NCBI RefSeq assembly: GCF_023284065.1
Contig: NZ_JAKIKP010000009.1
Span: 62,001 to 126,000 of the forward strand
Source: Shewanella gaetbuli
GTDB taxonomy: Bacteria; Pseudomonadota; Gammaproteobacteria; Enterobacterales; Shewanellaceae
Direction of reading: 5' to 3'
Length of the DNA stretch: 64,000 nt
Positions 35,676-45,207 of the stretch are shown piece after piece. Position 1 is the first letter of the stretch; the number at the start of each line of letters is the position of its first letter. Made by a program: the position numbers and the translations under genes. The notes beneath the pieces are model-generated. The model was not told the DNA's origin. It saw only the letters and a list, made by a program, of their open reading frames with translations, and made no database searches.

Positions 35676-37751
35676 TTAGGCTTGTACATATTGTTGTTTA
35701 TCTCCTAACCAGCGTTGAATAATTGGGGTCACATTATCAGGGGCTTGCTGCTGAATGTGCACGGCTAACTTTTGAATGTTAGGGATAAGGTATTGGTCAC
35801 GTACTAGGTCGGCTATTTTTAATTCTGCTAAGCCTGTTTGTCGTGTGCCGAGTACTTCGCCTGGACCGCGTATTTCAAGATCTTTTTGTGCAATAACAAA
35901 GCCGTCATTACTGTCTCGTAATACCCCTAAGCGTTTGGTGGCCGTTTTTGATAATGGCGCTTTGTAAAGTAGTACACAATGGCTAGCCACTGCGCCTCGT
36001 CCTACTCGGCCACGTAATTGATGTAGTTGGGCTAGGCCTAGACGTTCAGGGTTTTCAATAATCATTAAGCTGGCATTGGGCACATCTACGCCCACTTCTA
36101 TCACCGTTGTGGCGACCAGCAGATGAAGCTCTCCGGCTTTAAACTGCGCCATAATCTGCTGTTTTTCAGCACTTTTCATTCTGCCATGCACTAGGCCGAC
36201 TTTTAATTCGGGTAATAACTCGGTTAGCTCGGCTGCGGTGTATTCTGCGGCTTGGCATTCTAATACTTCAGACTCTTCAATTAAGGTACATACCCAATAG
36301 GCTTGGCGGTTATCGTGCAATGCTGCTTGTCTGACTCGTTCAATAACGTCATTACGGCGATTGTCAGATACTGCTACTGTGCTCACCGGGGTTCGGCCAG
36401 GCGGCAATTCGTCAATAATTGAAGTGTCTAGGTCGGCGTAGGCTGTCATGGCTAGCGTTCTGGGAATAGGAGTTGCAGTCATGATCAGCTGATGAGGATG
36501 AAACCCTTGATTAATGCCTTTTTCACGTAAGCCTAAACGCTGATGAACACCAAAGCGATGTTGTTCATCAATAATGATGAGTGCCAATCGGTCAAACTTA
36601 ACCGCTTCTTGAAATATGGCGTGGGTACCAATAACCATTTGAGCCGCCCCTGAGGCGATATCGGCTAATGATTTTTCACGGGCTTTACCTTTGAGTTTGC
36701 CAGCAAGCCAACCAACGGTTAACCCAAGTGGCTCAAACCATTGGCTAAAATTAGCGGCATGTTGCTCTGCCAGTAATTCAGTGGGTGCCATCATGGCCAC
36801 TTGGTAGCCGTTTTCAATAGCTTGTAATGCTGCCATTGCTGCCACTAATGTTTTGCCAGAACCCACATCACCTTGTACTAAGCGCATCATGGGATGGGCT
36901 TGGTTAAGGTCTTGGTTAATTTCAGCTACAACCCGTTGTTGAGCGCCCGTGGGTGAGAAAGGTAATTGATTTAAAAAGGGCTCAATAAAGTGGCCTTGTA
37001 GAGGTAAGGTCACTGCAGCATCTCGTTGAGACTTCTGCCTTAGCTGTAACATGCTTAGGTTATGGGCCAGTAATTCTTCTTGTATTAAGCGTTGCTGAGC
37101 TGGGTGTTGGCCTTGCTCTAATAATTCGGGGTCAACCTGTTTGTCGGGTCGATGTAAAATAGCGAGTGCTTGTGGCAAGGTTAAATTGTTGGGTTGCAAG
37201 TTTGTTGGGATAAGTTCTGCTAAGCCGCCTTGTTGCAATTTAGCTAAGGCTTGGTCGGTGAGTTTTATCCAGCTTGCTTGTTTTAGCCCTTCGGTGGTTG
37301 GGTAAATTGGCGTCAGTGTTTCACTTAAATCTGCACTTTCACCTTGTTTAATAATTTTATATTCAGGGTGAACGATTTCAAGGTGGTGATTGCCGCGACG
37401 AACTTCACCGTAGGCGCGGATAATTTCACCTTGTTGCATAGCATTACGTTGTGCAATGGAGAAATTAAAGAAGCGCAGGGTCATTGGGCCTGTATCGTCA
37501 CGCACGTTACACACTAACATGCGACGGCGACCTTGAATGATTTGGGTTGACTGGATTTCGGCTTCAATGGTGCCGTAACTGCCCATCCACAAAGAAGAAA
37601 TAGGGTAGATTTGAGTTCGGTCTTCATAGCGCAATGGTAAATGAAACAGTACGTCTTGCACTGTTTTAATGCCGAGTTTGTGAAGCCTTTCGGCCATTTT
37701 AGCCGCCACACCTTTTAGTTCAGTAATGGGGACTTGGTCTAAATGCAACAA
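35676..37751 (-). CDS. recG: ATP-dependent DNA helicase RecG
   Basis: Branch-migration helicase acting on stalled forks and Holliday junctions. 691 residues, as in the family. The N-terminal wedge/OB region (LPLRYEDRTQIYPI) leads to Walker A in QGDVGSGKTLVAAMAAL. DEQH in IIIDEQHRFGV, LIMTATPIPRTLAMTAY and the QLRGRVGRG motif VI follow. The start is a TTG at 37751; GGAG lies 10 bases upstream. No ATG occurs near the conserved N-terminus, so a TTG start is accepted. It is convergent with nothing, and is separated from the formate dehydrogenase-like gene by a hairpin. Confidence 0.96.
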   Translation of the reverse strand: MLHLDQVPITELKGVAAKMAERLHKLGIKTVQDVLFHLPLRYEDRTQIYPISSLWMGSYGTIEAEIQSTQIIQGRRRMLVCNVRDDTGPMTLRFFNFSIAQRNAMQQGEIIRAYGEVRRGNHHLEIVHPEYKIIKQGESADLSETLTPIYPTTEGLKQASWIKLTDQALAKLQQGGLAELIPTNLQPNNLTLPQALAILHRPDKQVDPELLEQGQHPAQQRLIQEELLAHNLSMLQLRQKSQRDAAVTLPLQGHFIEPFLNQLPFSPTGAQQRVVAEINQDLNQAHPMMRLVQGDVGSGKTLVAAMAALQAIENGYQVAMMAPTELLAEQHAANFSQWFEPLGLTVGWLAGKLKGKAREKSLADIASGAAQMVIGTHAIFQEAVKFDRLALIIIDEQHRFGVHQRLGLREKGINQGFHPHQLIMTATPIPRTLAMTAYADLDTSIIDELPPGRTPVSTVAVSDNRRNDVIERVRQAALHDNRQAYWVCTLIEESEVLECQAAEYTAAELTELLPELKVGLVHGRMKSAEKQQIMAQFKAGELHLLVATTVIEVGVDVPNASLMIIENPERLGLAQLHQLRGRVGRGAVASHCVLLYKAPLSKTATKRLGVLRDSNDGFVIAQKDLEIRGPGEVLGTRQTGLAELKIADLVRDQYLIPNIQKLAVHIQQQAPDNVTPIIQRWLGDKQQYVQA

Positions 37752-37895
37752 CGCGTACCGACTCCAATTCAGATACTAGGGTCAACAGAACCTAACACTG
37801 TAAATATATACATGTATTGGCCTATATTAGCAAAGTTTCCATCTAAGGCAATGGTGACTAAGGTTAAAGTGCATGTTGAAGCCGTTTCAGTAAAA

Positions 37896-37923
37896 CAAAG
37901 CCTCGACGTTCATCGAGGCTTTG
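37896..37923 (-). terminator. Intrinsic terminator of the formate dehydrogenase-like gene
   Basis: An 11-bp perfect stem, CAAAGCCTCGA (37896-37906) with TCGAGGCTTTG (37913-37923), around CGTTCA. It lies 36 bases past the stop at 37959. The minus-strand tail after it begins TTTTACTG, a short U run. Confidence 0.75.
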
Positions 37924-37958
37924 ACTTTAATTGCAGGCTGTATGATGTTTGCAGCTTA

Positions 37959-40900
37959 CTATGCTGGCATACATTCCTTATTACTGGCTTGGTTGGCGGT
38001 GGTTTTGGTTACATTGACCGCACAAATCTTAAATTCAGGAATTTTTGCCACTGGATCGAGGGCGTTGTTTGTCAGCTTATTAGCTGCAGCTTCGACAAAG
38101 TGGAACGGCAAAAAGAGTACCCCAACTTGGGCGCGTTTAGTAACAAACGCTTGAATATCAATACTGCCTCTACGGGTTGATAATGTCAGCATATCGCCAT
38201 TATTAACATTGAGCTGTTCAGCATCAAATACTGAAATCATCACCTTGGGAATGCCCAGTTCATTTAAGCCTTGGGTTTTTCTGGACAAGGTGCCAGTGTG
38301 AAATTGCTCCAATAATCGCCCTGTTGATAAGGTGTAGGGATAGTCGTTATCAGGTAGCTCAGCAGGTAAACGGTAGCTCACCGGATGCATTACTGCGATA
38401 CCTTTGGTGAATGTATGCTGATGCAAAATTGGCGTGCCAGGATGTTGTTCATCTGGGCATGGCCATTGTATGCCTTGGCTAGGTTTACTTGTGCTGACAC
38501 CTTGCTGGCTTGGGTGAAGCTCAGTAGTTGGCGCTAATCGTGCCCAGCTAATGCCTGCATATTGAGGGGTAACTTGAGTGATTTCGTGCCAAATAGCTTG
38601 CTCGTTGGCATATTGCCAGTTGGCGCCCATTAAATTGGCTAATTGTTGGATAATTTGCCAGTCGGCTAATGCTTCTCCCGGTGGTGGGATGACTAGGGCT
38701 AACTGCTGTACGCGGCGCTCGGTATTGGTGAAGTGTCCTTGTTTTTCAGCAAAGGCGGCAGCAGGAAGTACGACATCAGCTAATTGGGCGGTTTCGGTTA
38801 AAAAGATGTCTTGCACCACTAATAATGGAATTTTGTTTAACGCTTCGAGTACATGGGCTTGGTCTGGGTCACTTAACACTGGGTTTTCGCCCATCACATA
38901 TAGGGCTTTGACTTCATCATGGCTAATGGCATGCATGACCTCAGTGGCCGTTAAACCAATACTGCTAGATAACGTGCAGCCCCAGTGCTGTTCAAACTTG
39001 GCTTGTACTTCTGGTTGGGTGACCTGCTGATACCCAGTGTAGTAGTTTGGTAATGCACCCATATCGCAAGCACCTTGCACGTTGCTTTGGCCGCGCAGTG
39101 GGTTAATTCCTGCACCAGCTAAGCCAATATTGCCGCACAGTAATTGTAAATTAGCGATGGCGGTAACATTGTCATGTCCAGAGGTGTGCTGGGTGATCCC
39201 CATGGCATAGTAAACGGCGGTTTTTGATGCGGTGCCAATTATCTTAGCCATTTGGGCAATATCATTGGCCTTAACACCAGTAATTTTTGCTGCTGTTTCA
39301 AGGCTGTACTGGGGTTGTAGCACTTCTGATTTAACCGCTTCATAGCCTTGGGTTCTTGCAGCGATATAATGACTGTCTTGCCAGTTGTGGCGAATAATTT
39401 CAGCCATTATTGCGTTAATGAGTACTACGTCTGTACCGGGTTTATGGCATAAAAACAGGTGTGCGTGGTCAGCAATGGTGACTTTTTTAGGGTCGGCAAC
39501 CACTAGCTTGGCGCCTTTTTGCACCGCTTGTTTTATTTTAGACGCAATAATGGGGTGTGCATTTTCAGTATCTGAGCCAATAATAAAAATCACATCAGAC
39601 TCTGCAATACTGGGGATGTCATTGGTCATCGCACCGCTACCTAATGAGGCTTGTAACGCGGATACGGTGGACGAGTGACATAATCTAGCACAATGGTCGA
39701 TGTTATTGGTGCCCATAACTGAGCGAACAAACTTTTGTAATAGGTAGTTTTCTTCATTGGTGGCTTTAGCTGAAGACAATGCAGCAAAGCTATTATTACC
39801 ATGGTTTTGGCGAATATCTTTAAGCTTGTTAGCCACAAATTCCAGTGCTTCATGCCAGCTAGTAGGGACTAACTTGCCAGCTTTGCGAATAAGAGGAGTG
39901 GTAAGACGTTGCTCGCTTTGTAAAAAGTCAAAACCAAAACGGCCTTTAACACACAACATTCCTTGGTTTACTTCTGAGTCTTGATTCCCTTCTACCCGGA
40001 CAATTTTTTGGCTTTGCGGGTCGACTTTGACATCAATACGACAGCCCACGCCGCAATAGGTACATATAGTTGATGTTGACTGTAATGCTTGCGTTTGCCC
40101 TTGGCGTTTATCGCGGGCATCCACTAACGCTCCGGTAGGACAAACTTGAATACAGTTCCCGCATTGAACACAGTCACTGTCACGCATTGAGGCACTAAAG
40201 CCAACCCGAGGGGCTTGGCGATTATCTTGTAATCCGCTGGGTAGTGCCTGATAACTATTGCGCTCAAACTTAATGGCGCAGTGGCCGCTTTGTTGCTCAC
40301 ATACCTCAACACATTTACCACAGCTAATGCACCTATTGGCGTCAAAGTGAATAAAGGGGCTCGACTTATCAACAGCAAAATGTCTTGCCTGTTGGGTGTT
40401 TAGCTCGCTTGCATCAATATTATAGTCGGTGGCGTAGTCGCGCAATTTGCAGTCGGTATTGGCTTGGCAAGCACACTCTAAACAGCGCGCAGCTTCTTGC
40501 ATTGCCGAATCTGGGGTAAAACCTAACTCGACTTCGCTATAGTTTAATAGGCGTTGCAGTGCTGATAGCTCAGGCATTTTTTGCCTATTTTGCTGGGTTT
40601 CGTGTGGATATAGGCTGCTGGACAAATCGGTAGTTTTAGCGGCTTTGGTCGCGTTAAAAGGTTTGGCGTGCAATTCACAACTTAGGTGATTATGCAGCAG
40701 TTTATCAATGGCGATAGCGGCTTTTCGACCGTCACCAATAGCCGCTACGGCGGTGGCTGGACCTCGGCGGGAGTCGCCAATAACAAATAGTTTTTCAATA
40801 CCGGCTGACATAGTGTGTTCGCAGCCAATAAAAGTATTCCAGCGGCTCAGGGCGAGCTCGCCAGTGGTTAGGTGACTGTCAGGGTCTTGTAGAAAGCTCA

Positions 40901-42242
40901 GGTCAGTGGTTTGTGATACTGCGGCAATCACAGTGTCAAATTGCTCGGTAAAGGTTTCGCCTGTGGCTTTGGGTGAGCGACGTCCTGAGGCGTCTGGCTC
41001 ACCTAATTGCATTTTATTAAACACGACTTGGCTAACGCGACCATTGTTGTCGGCAATGTTTTCTATGGGGTTGGTGAGTAAGTGAAACTTCACTCCTTCA
41101 ACTTCAGCCTCATGAATTTCGTAAGGCTCTGCTGGCATTTCTTCGCGGGTACGACGGTAAATTAGGGTAACATCGCAACCGTCTCTTACCGCGGTACGAG
41201 CACAATCAATTGCGGTATTACCGCCACCAATTACGGCGACTTTTTTACCAATATTGAAGCTTTTGTTGGTGCAATGATCTTTTAGATAGTCGACTCCTAA
41301 GTAACAACCGGCTAAATCGCTACCGGGATAGTTCATTGGTACGGCTTTTTGGGCGCCAATGGCTAAGCAGACGGCATCATATTCTTCTGTAAGGGCATTA
41401 AGGTGTATGTCTTGCCCTAATACGGTATTGGTTTTAATGTGTAAGCCATTTTCAGTTAGAAGATTGATTTCTTTATCTAAAATGTCTTTAGGTAGGCGAT
41501 ACTCAGGAATGCCATAACGTAGCCAGCCACCGGCTTTAGGCATTGACTCAAAAATACATACTTCATGCCCTTGATTAGATAGGTAATAGCCTGCGCTTAA
41601 TCCTGCTGGGCCGCTACCGATAATCGCGACTTTTTTACCTGTTGCTGGCAGCCTAGGGACTTGGTAATGCTGCTGGTTTTCTGCATCGGCTAAATCTAAA
41701 TCTGCCGCATGGCGTTTTAATTGACGTATAGCTACGGGTTCATCAATCAGGCCTCGTCGACATTCAGCTTCACAAAATGCGGGGCAGACTCGGCCAATTG
41801 AAAGCGGTAACGGCAAGGTTTGTTTTATCACCTTTACCGCCTCGTGATGATTACCTTGGGCTATGTGGTAAAGGTAACTTTGAATATCGACTCCAGCAGG
41901 GCAAGCTTGTTGGCATGGTGCCTCACAATCTGCAAAGTGGTCAGCTAAGATATTGGTTAATGCTTGTTTGCGAACGGCACTGAGTTCAGTGGATTGGGTA
42001 ATCACCTGCATGCCTTGTTCGATTGGCGTTTCACATGCTCGTACTTGTCTGCAGCTATTGTCATTATTGTTAATTTGTACCATGCACAAATTACAGTGTT
42101 GTTTGTGGGAGCTAGTAGCAGTGTTTTCTTGGCTGGGGTCGCAAAGACTGGGGATGATAATGCCCGCTTTATGGGCAGCTTTAAGTAAGTTTAGTTGCGA
42201 GTCAACAGATACATTTGTACCGTCAATGTTCAGCGTTATCAT
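37959..42242 (-). CDS. Single-chain formate dehydrogenase-like molybdoenzyme with fused diaphorase and ferredoxin parts
   Basis: 1427 residues. Residues 1-80 form a [2Fe-2S] ferredoxin-like domain (HCNLCMVQI). Residues 100-560 are GltD-like (CEAPCQQACPAG, CPAFCEAECRR, GSGPAGLSAGYYL, GGGNTAIDCAR) for FAD and NAD(P)H, with a Cys block near 590. Residues 625-700 hold two ferredoxin-type 4Fe-4S sets (CISCGKCVEVC, CVQCGNCIQVCPTGAL). After about 720 comes the molybdopterin domain, starting CTYCGVGC. The active-site motif is ARLCHSSTV with Cys, not selenocysteine. One chain could therefore pass electrons from formate to NAD(P) or the reverse. No fdh accessory or maturation genes were seen within this window. 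Substrate is inferred from similarity to FdhF; nitrate reductases share the fold but not the RLCH motif. Confidence 0.88.
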   Translation of the reverse strand: MITLNIDGTNVSVDSQLNLLKAAHKAGIIIPSLCDPSQENTATSSHKQHCNLCMVQINNNDNSCRQVRACETPIEQGMQVITQSTELSAVRKQALTNILADHFADCEAPCQQACPAGVDIQSYLYHIAQGNHHEAVKVIKQTLPLPLSIGRVCPAFCEAECRRGLIDEPVAIRQLKRHAADLDLADAENQQHYQVPRLPATGKKVAIIGSGPAGLSAGYYLSNQGHEVCIFESMPKAGGWLRYGIPEYRLPKDILDKEINLLTENGLHIKTNTVLGQDIHLNALTEEYDAVCLAIGAQKAVPMNYPGSDLAGCYLGVDYLKDHCTNKSFNIGKKVAVIGGGNTAIDCARTAVRDGCDVTLIYRRTREEMPAEPYEIHEAEVEGVKFHLLTNPIENIADNNGRVSQVVFNKMQLGEPDASGRRSPKATGETFTEQFDTVIAAVSQTTDLSFLQDPDSHLTTGELALSRWNTFIGCEHTMSAGIEKLFVIGDSRRGPATAVAAIGDGRKAAIAIDKLLHNHLSCELHAKPFNATKAAKTTDLSSSLYPHETQQNRQKMPELSALQRLLNYSEVELGFTPDSAMQEAARCLECACQANTDCKLRDYATDYNIDASELNTQQARHFAVDKSSPFIHFDANRCISCGKCVEVCEQQSGHCAIKFERNSYQALPSGLQDNRQAPRVGFSASMRDSDCVQCGNCIQVCPTGALVDARDKRQGQTQALQSTSTICTYCGVGCRIDVKVDPQSQKIVRVEGNQDSEVNQGMLCVKGRFGFDFLQSEQRLTTPLIRKAGKLVPTSWHEALEFVANKLKDIRQNHGNNSFAALSSAKATNEENYLLQKFVRSVMGTNNIDHCARLCHSSTVSALQASLGSGAMTNDIPSIAESDVIFIIGSDTENAHPIIASKIKQAVQKGAKLVVADPKKVTIADHAHLFLCHKPGTDVVLINAIMAEIIRHNWQDSHYIAARTQGYEAVKSEVLQPQYSLETAAKITGVKANDIAQMAKIIGTASKTAVYYAMGITQHTSGHDNVTAIANLQLLCGNIGLAGAGINPLRGQSNVQGACDMGALPNYYTGYQQVTQPEVQAKFEQHWGCTLSSSIGLTATEVMHAISHDEVKALYVMGENPVLSDPDQAHVLEALNKIPLLVVQDIFLTETAQLADVVLPAAAFAEKQGHFTNTERRVQQLALVIPPPGEALADWQIIQQLANLMGANWQYANEQAIWHEITQVTPQYAGISWARLAPTTELHPSQQGVSTSKPSQGIQWPCPDEQHPGTPILHQHTFTKGIAVMHPVSYRLPAELPDNDYPYTLSTGRLLEQFHTGTLSRKTQGLNELGIPKVMISVFDAEQLNVNNGDMLTLSTRRGSIDIQAFVTKRAQVGVLFLPFHFVEAAANKLTNNALDPVAKIPEFKICAVNVTKTTANQASNKECMPA

Positions 42243-42674
42243 CTTGATGGCCTTGTTATTTATTTTTGGGCTTTATATTTTTGGGTACTTTAAACGGGCT
42301 AAACCTAGGTACATAAACAGGTTCAGTCCACTTTAGAGGTTATTTTTAAGTATACTCAGGCGATTTAAAAATGACGTAATCTGTACTTAAGATTGTGCTG
42401 AATATGCAGCTGTAATCACACTTGTGGTAAAAGTGTGCGCTACGATTTGTTGGTGGATGGGCTTTGTTTGATGAAGGTCAAGTTTGTGTGGCTTAACAAC
42501 ATCTCAGAAGCTTGGAAATCACAACCTTATTGCTGTTCATCAATAACTCTCCCTTTTGAGTTGGCTATTGTGGTGATATCTCTTTGTAGCGACTGTTTTA
42601 TGTCATTTAACGGAAGACTGTGGCAATCAGATGGCTAATTGCGAGTATTTATAGAGGGTTGCGGCATAAAATGA
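42243..42674. other. Intergenic region upstream of the formate dehydrogenase-like gene
   Basis: About 430 bp with no convincing gene. A hairpin CACACTT (42417-42423) / AAGTGTG (42431-42437) is the only structure noted. No FNR box of the form TTGAT-N4-ATCAA was found. A 67-codon ORF at 42435-42638 has no support. The promoter of the minus-strand gene at 42242 presumably lies here but was not identified. Confidence 0.5.
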
Positions 42675-42706
42675 AAAAAGGTGCCTCATTTCTGATGCAC
42701 CTTTTT
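42675..42706 (-). terminator. Intrinsic terminator of the acyl-CoA ligase gene
   Basis: AAAAAGGTGC (42675-42684) pairs with GCACCTTTTT (42697-42706) around 12 bases. It lies 40 bases past the minus-strand stop at 42746; the minus-strand arm ends in a run of T. Confidence 0.8.
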
Positions 42707-42745
42707 ATTCAATAAACAGAGTTTACTGAGTTTGAGCATGAATGC

Positions 42746-44401
42746 CTATAGCTCATCTTCCCATTTGATTACTGCGCCGCGCACACCATCGACCTTGGCG
42801 CTAAATTGCTTTTCAAGCACATGACGTTTGATTTTTAAGGTTGGCGTTAATACGTCGTTTTCAACAGTCCAAGGTTCATTAACTACTACAATAGCATCAA
42901 CATGTTCATGTGATTCTAAGTTTGGATTAATGCTATCTAAGGTTGCTTTTAATGACGCGCGCACTTCTTCCCGAGGCTGTCTTGCTGCGCCTTCAGAAAG
43001 CTGCACAATTGCCACTGGGTGAGGTAATCCTGAGCCAATAACACAAATCAGTTCAATATGTGAGTCTTGTGCTAGCTTACGTTCAATAGGTACTGGAGCG
43101 ACGTATTTACCTTTAGAGGTTTTGAAATTATCTTTTACCCGGCCAGTAATATTAATATAGCCGTCGGCGTCAATTTCACATAAGTCACCGGTATAGAAGA
43201 AGCCATCTTCATCAAATGCGGCAGCCGTCGCTTCTTCTTGTAAGTAATAGCCTTGCATCACTCCGGGGCTTTTCACCATCAGTTCGCCTTGGTCTGTTCG
43301 GCGCACTTGGCAGCCTTCAACTGCGCGTCCTACGCTACCAATTTTGTTGGCATTGAACGGGAAGTTAATAATTGAGTAAGCGCTATTTTCGGTCATACCC
43401 CAAGCTTCACAAATATTCATACCTATGCTGTGGTACCAATTAAGTAAGCTGGGTGGAATAGGCGCTGAGCCTGAACCTAATAAACGACAATGCTCAAGAC
43501 CTAAGCCTTTTTGAATTTTACGTTTTACTATACTGCTGATAATCGGCAGTTTTAGTAACAAGTTAAGCTTACTTTCGCCAATTTTGTTGATGATATTGAG
43601 GTGGAACAAGGTCCACAATCTCGGGACTGAGAAAAATACCGTTGGACGACAACGCTGTACGTCAGCCACAAAACTATCAAGACTTTCAACAAATGCCACC
43701 GAAGAGCCTGAATAGAAAGAAGACCCTTGTATTGCGACTCGCTCGGTAATATGAGCCAGTGGTAAATATGATAGTAATCTATCTGACGGAGTAGTTTGTA
43801 AATCGCGAACTACGGCTTCACACGTCCAGCTGTAGTTGGCAAATGTGTGAATAGCCCCTTTAGGCTTACCCGTTGAGCCTGATGTATAAATGAGGGTCAT
43901 TATGTCATCAGTAGAAGGGAGTGGCGCATCAACTAAGGGCTCACCTAAGCTGAGTAATTGTTGCCATTGATATTGTGACGGCATGGTGTCGTAAGGCATC
44001 GCAAGACGCAGTAAATCGCCACCAACACCGGCTTCTTGATCTGCCCAGTAATCTAATTTGCCGGTAAAAATTGCTTTAGTACCGCTATGTTCCAAAACAT
44101 AGCGAATAGTATCGGCATTGGCTGTTGGGTAAATAGGCACGCTAATATAGCCACCTAGCATTAACGCTAAATCTGTAATAAACCACTCGGCGCAGTTTTT
44201 AGATAAAATCGCCACTTTGTCCCCAGGAACAAGCCCTAAATGACGCAGTGCCCCAGCGATTTGTTGAACCTGCTGCTGCACTTCACGCCAAGTAAACTCA
44301 ACGTATTTACCGTCTATAGGTTGGCGTAAGTAGACAGTGTCACCTTGAGTTTCAACCCAATGCGATAACATTTCAACAGGGGTTTTAATTGCATTATTCA
44401 T
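42746..44401 (-). CDS. AMP-binding long-chain acyl-CoA ligase
   Basis: 551 residues, ANL superfamily. ATP-binding loop LIYTSGSTGKPKGAIHT is near residues 165-181, the A5 motif EAWGMTENSAYS near 325, and FYTGDLCEIDADGYINITGRVKDNFKTSKGKY marks the hinge. It resembles the FAA1/FadD15 type that activates medium- or long-chain fatty acids to acyl-CoA. A 26-bp palindrome of the PsrA operator type covers its promoter region 38-63 bases upstream, which supports a role in fatty-acid use. Single gene, own terminator downstream. Confidence 0.92.
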   Translation of the reverse strand: MNNAIKTPVEMLSHWVETQGDTVYLRQPIDGKYVEFTWREVQQQVQQIAGALRHLGLVPGDKVAILSKNCAEWFITDLALMLGGYISVPIYPTANADTIRYVLEHSGTKAIFTGKLDYWADQEAGVGGDLLRLAMPYDTMPSQYQWQQLLSLGEPLVDAPLPSTDDIMTLIYTSGSTGKPKGAIHTFANYSWTCEAVVRDLQTTPSDRLLSYLPLAHITERVAIQGSSFYSGSSVAFVESLDSFVADVQRCRPTVFFSVPRLWTLFHLNIINKIGESKLNLLLKLPIISSIVKRKIQKGLGLEHCRLLGSGSAPIPPSLLNWYHSIGMNICEAWGMTENSAYSIINFPFNANKIGSVGRAVEGCQVRRTDQGELMVKSPGVMQGYYLQEEATAAAFDEDGFFYTGDLCEIDADGYINITGRVKDNFKTSKGKYVAPVPIERKLAQDSHIELICVIGSGLPHPVAIVQLSEGAARQPREEVRASLKATLDSINPNLESHEHVDAIVVVNEPWTVENDVLTPTLKIKRHVLEKQFSAKVDGVRGAVIKWEDEL

Positions 44402-44416
44402 AGGGTTTTTCTCTTA

Positions 44417-44422
44417 ATTATA
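44417..44422 (-). promoter_or_regulatory. Consensus -10 box of the acyl-CoA ligase promoter
   Basis: TATAAT on the minus strand, 16 bases before the start codon at 44401. A -35-like TTGAAC lies 19 bases upstream, inside the palindromic operator, so a bound regulator would cover it. The short leader has no strong ribosome site other than AGAGAAA. Confidence 0.6.
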
Positions 44423-44438
44423 ATTTTTGAAAATACGA

Positions 44439-44464
44439 CTAGTTCAAACATGCGTTTGAACTAG
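44439..44464. promoter_or_regulatory. Probable PsrA operator
   Basis: Perfect 11-bp palindrome CTAGTTCAAAC-ATGC-GTTTGAACTAG. The core CAAAC-N4-GTTTG matches the PsrA binding motif of Pseudomonas, (G/C)AAAC-N2-4-GTTT(G/C). PsrA is a TetR-family regulator that responds to fatty acids. The site overlaps the likely -35 region of the acyl-CoA ligase gene. Inference: repression relieved by long-chain acyl compounds. Confidence 0.75.
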
Positions 44465-44735
44465 TATGGCGAGTTTTGTGAACTGGCGCAAATAGTTTGA
44501 GTTGCCTAGATGTTAATCATTTATCGTTGATTAGAAGATCTGACCAGCTTAAAAACCGTAAATATGTAATAAAAACCAGATTTAATCGCTAGTTTGTTAA
44601 TTTGGGGTTGCGGCAGTTTGAGGCTGGTTTAGTGCTTTTGGGTGGGGTATGTTGTTAAAAGGTTTTGGATTGGTTTGGTGCTCGTGATTGACCGGTTTGC
44701 CTTTAACGAAGCGATATTAATTTTTGGAGTAAAAC
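44465..44735. other. Intergenic region between divergent genes
   Basis: About 270 bp between the PsrA-type site and the GNAT gene; nothing recognisable beyond an A/T-rich tract and a G/T-rich stretch near 44600-44700. Confidence 0.4.
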
Positions 44736-45182
44736 TTGATAGATAATTCACCAATAAATGTACAGTTTATCTCGATTAAAACTGAAGATTTAGCGATATC
44801 GGCGCAGCTAACTTATACCAATATGAGTCGTTATTATGCTCGTTATGGTGTGGATTGGGATGTGAGTAAAATTCTGGCGCAAATTAGCCATTTAGATAAT
44901 TGGCAAATTTTATTGCAGGGTGAAATTGTTGGGGCATTACGCTTATCATTTGATGCTGAGTGTTGTTATTTACGCGATTTACAAGTGTCACAGCAGCATC
45001 AAGGTAAAGGTGTAGGAGGGCATGCGCTGAATTATGTGGCACAGTTTGCACTCGCTTCAGGCGTAAAGCGTATTGAGCTAAAAGTATTTAAGATTAGCCC
45101 TGCTTATCCACTTTATTGTCGTTACGGGTTTGAGGTATCTGATGAGGATGAGCGATTTTATTACATGACAAAACCGCTTTAA
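44736..45182 (+). CDS. GNAT family N-acetyltransferase
   Basis: 148 residues. The acetyl-CoA binding motif A is seen as YLRDLQVSQQHQGKGVGGHALNYV (Q/R-x-x-G-x-G/A type: QGKGVG). The C-terminal part KVFKISPAYPLYCRYGFEV is the usual GNAT strand/helix with Tyr as a candidate general acid. Start is TTG at 44736, supported by GGAG six bases upstream; no ATG fits. Substrate unknown. It is a single gene pointing away from the acyl-CoA ligase and converging on trmH. Confidence 0.82.
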   Translation: MIDNSPINVQFISIKTEDLAISAQLTYTNMSRYYARYGVDWDVSKILAQISHLDNWQILLQGEIVGALRLSFDAECCYLRDLQVSQQHQGKGVGGHALNYVAQFALASGVKRIELKVFKISPAYPLYCRYGFEVSDEDERFYYMTKPL

Positions 45183-45207
45183 CATTGCCTATAAGTTGGC
45201 TTTATAA

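Noticed and set aside
37743-38180. 145-codon plus-strand ORF at the end of the formate dehydrogenase-like gene
   Set aside because: It lies mostly antisense to the coding end of that gene and across its terminator hairpin; no conserved features.
37959-42242. Selenocysteine in the formate dehydrogenase
   Set aside because: The active-site codon is Cys (RLCHSS); no in-frame TGA is involved.
41953-42336. 127-codon plus-strand ORF over the start of the formate dehydrogenase-like gene
   Set aside because: Antisense to the conserved [2Fe-2S] coding region; the protein has no recognisable features.
42435-42638. 67-codon plus-strand ORF in the fdh upstream region
   Set aside because: No ribosome site and no familiar motif; chance ORF in A/T-rich DNA.
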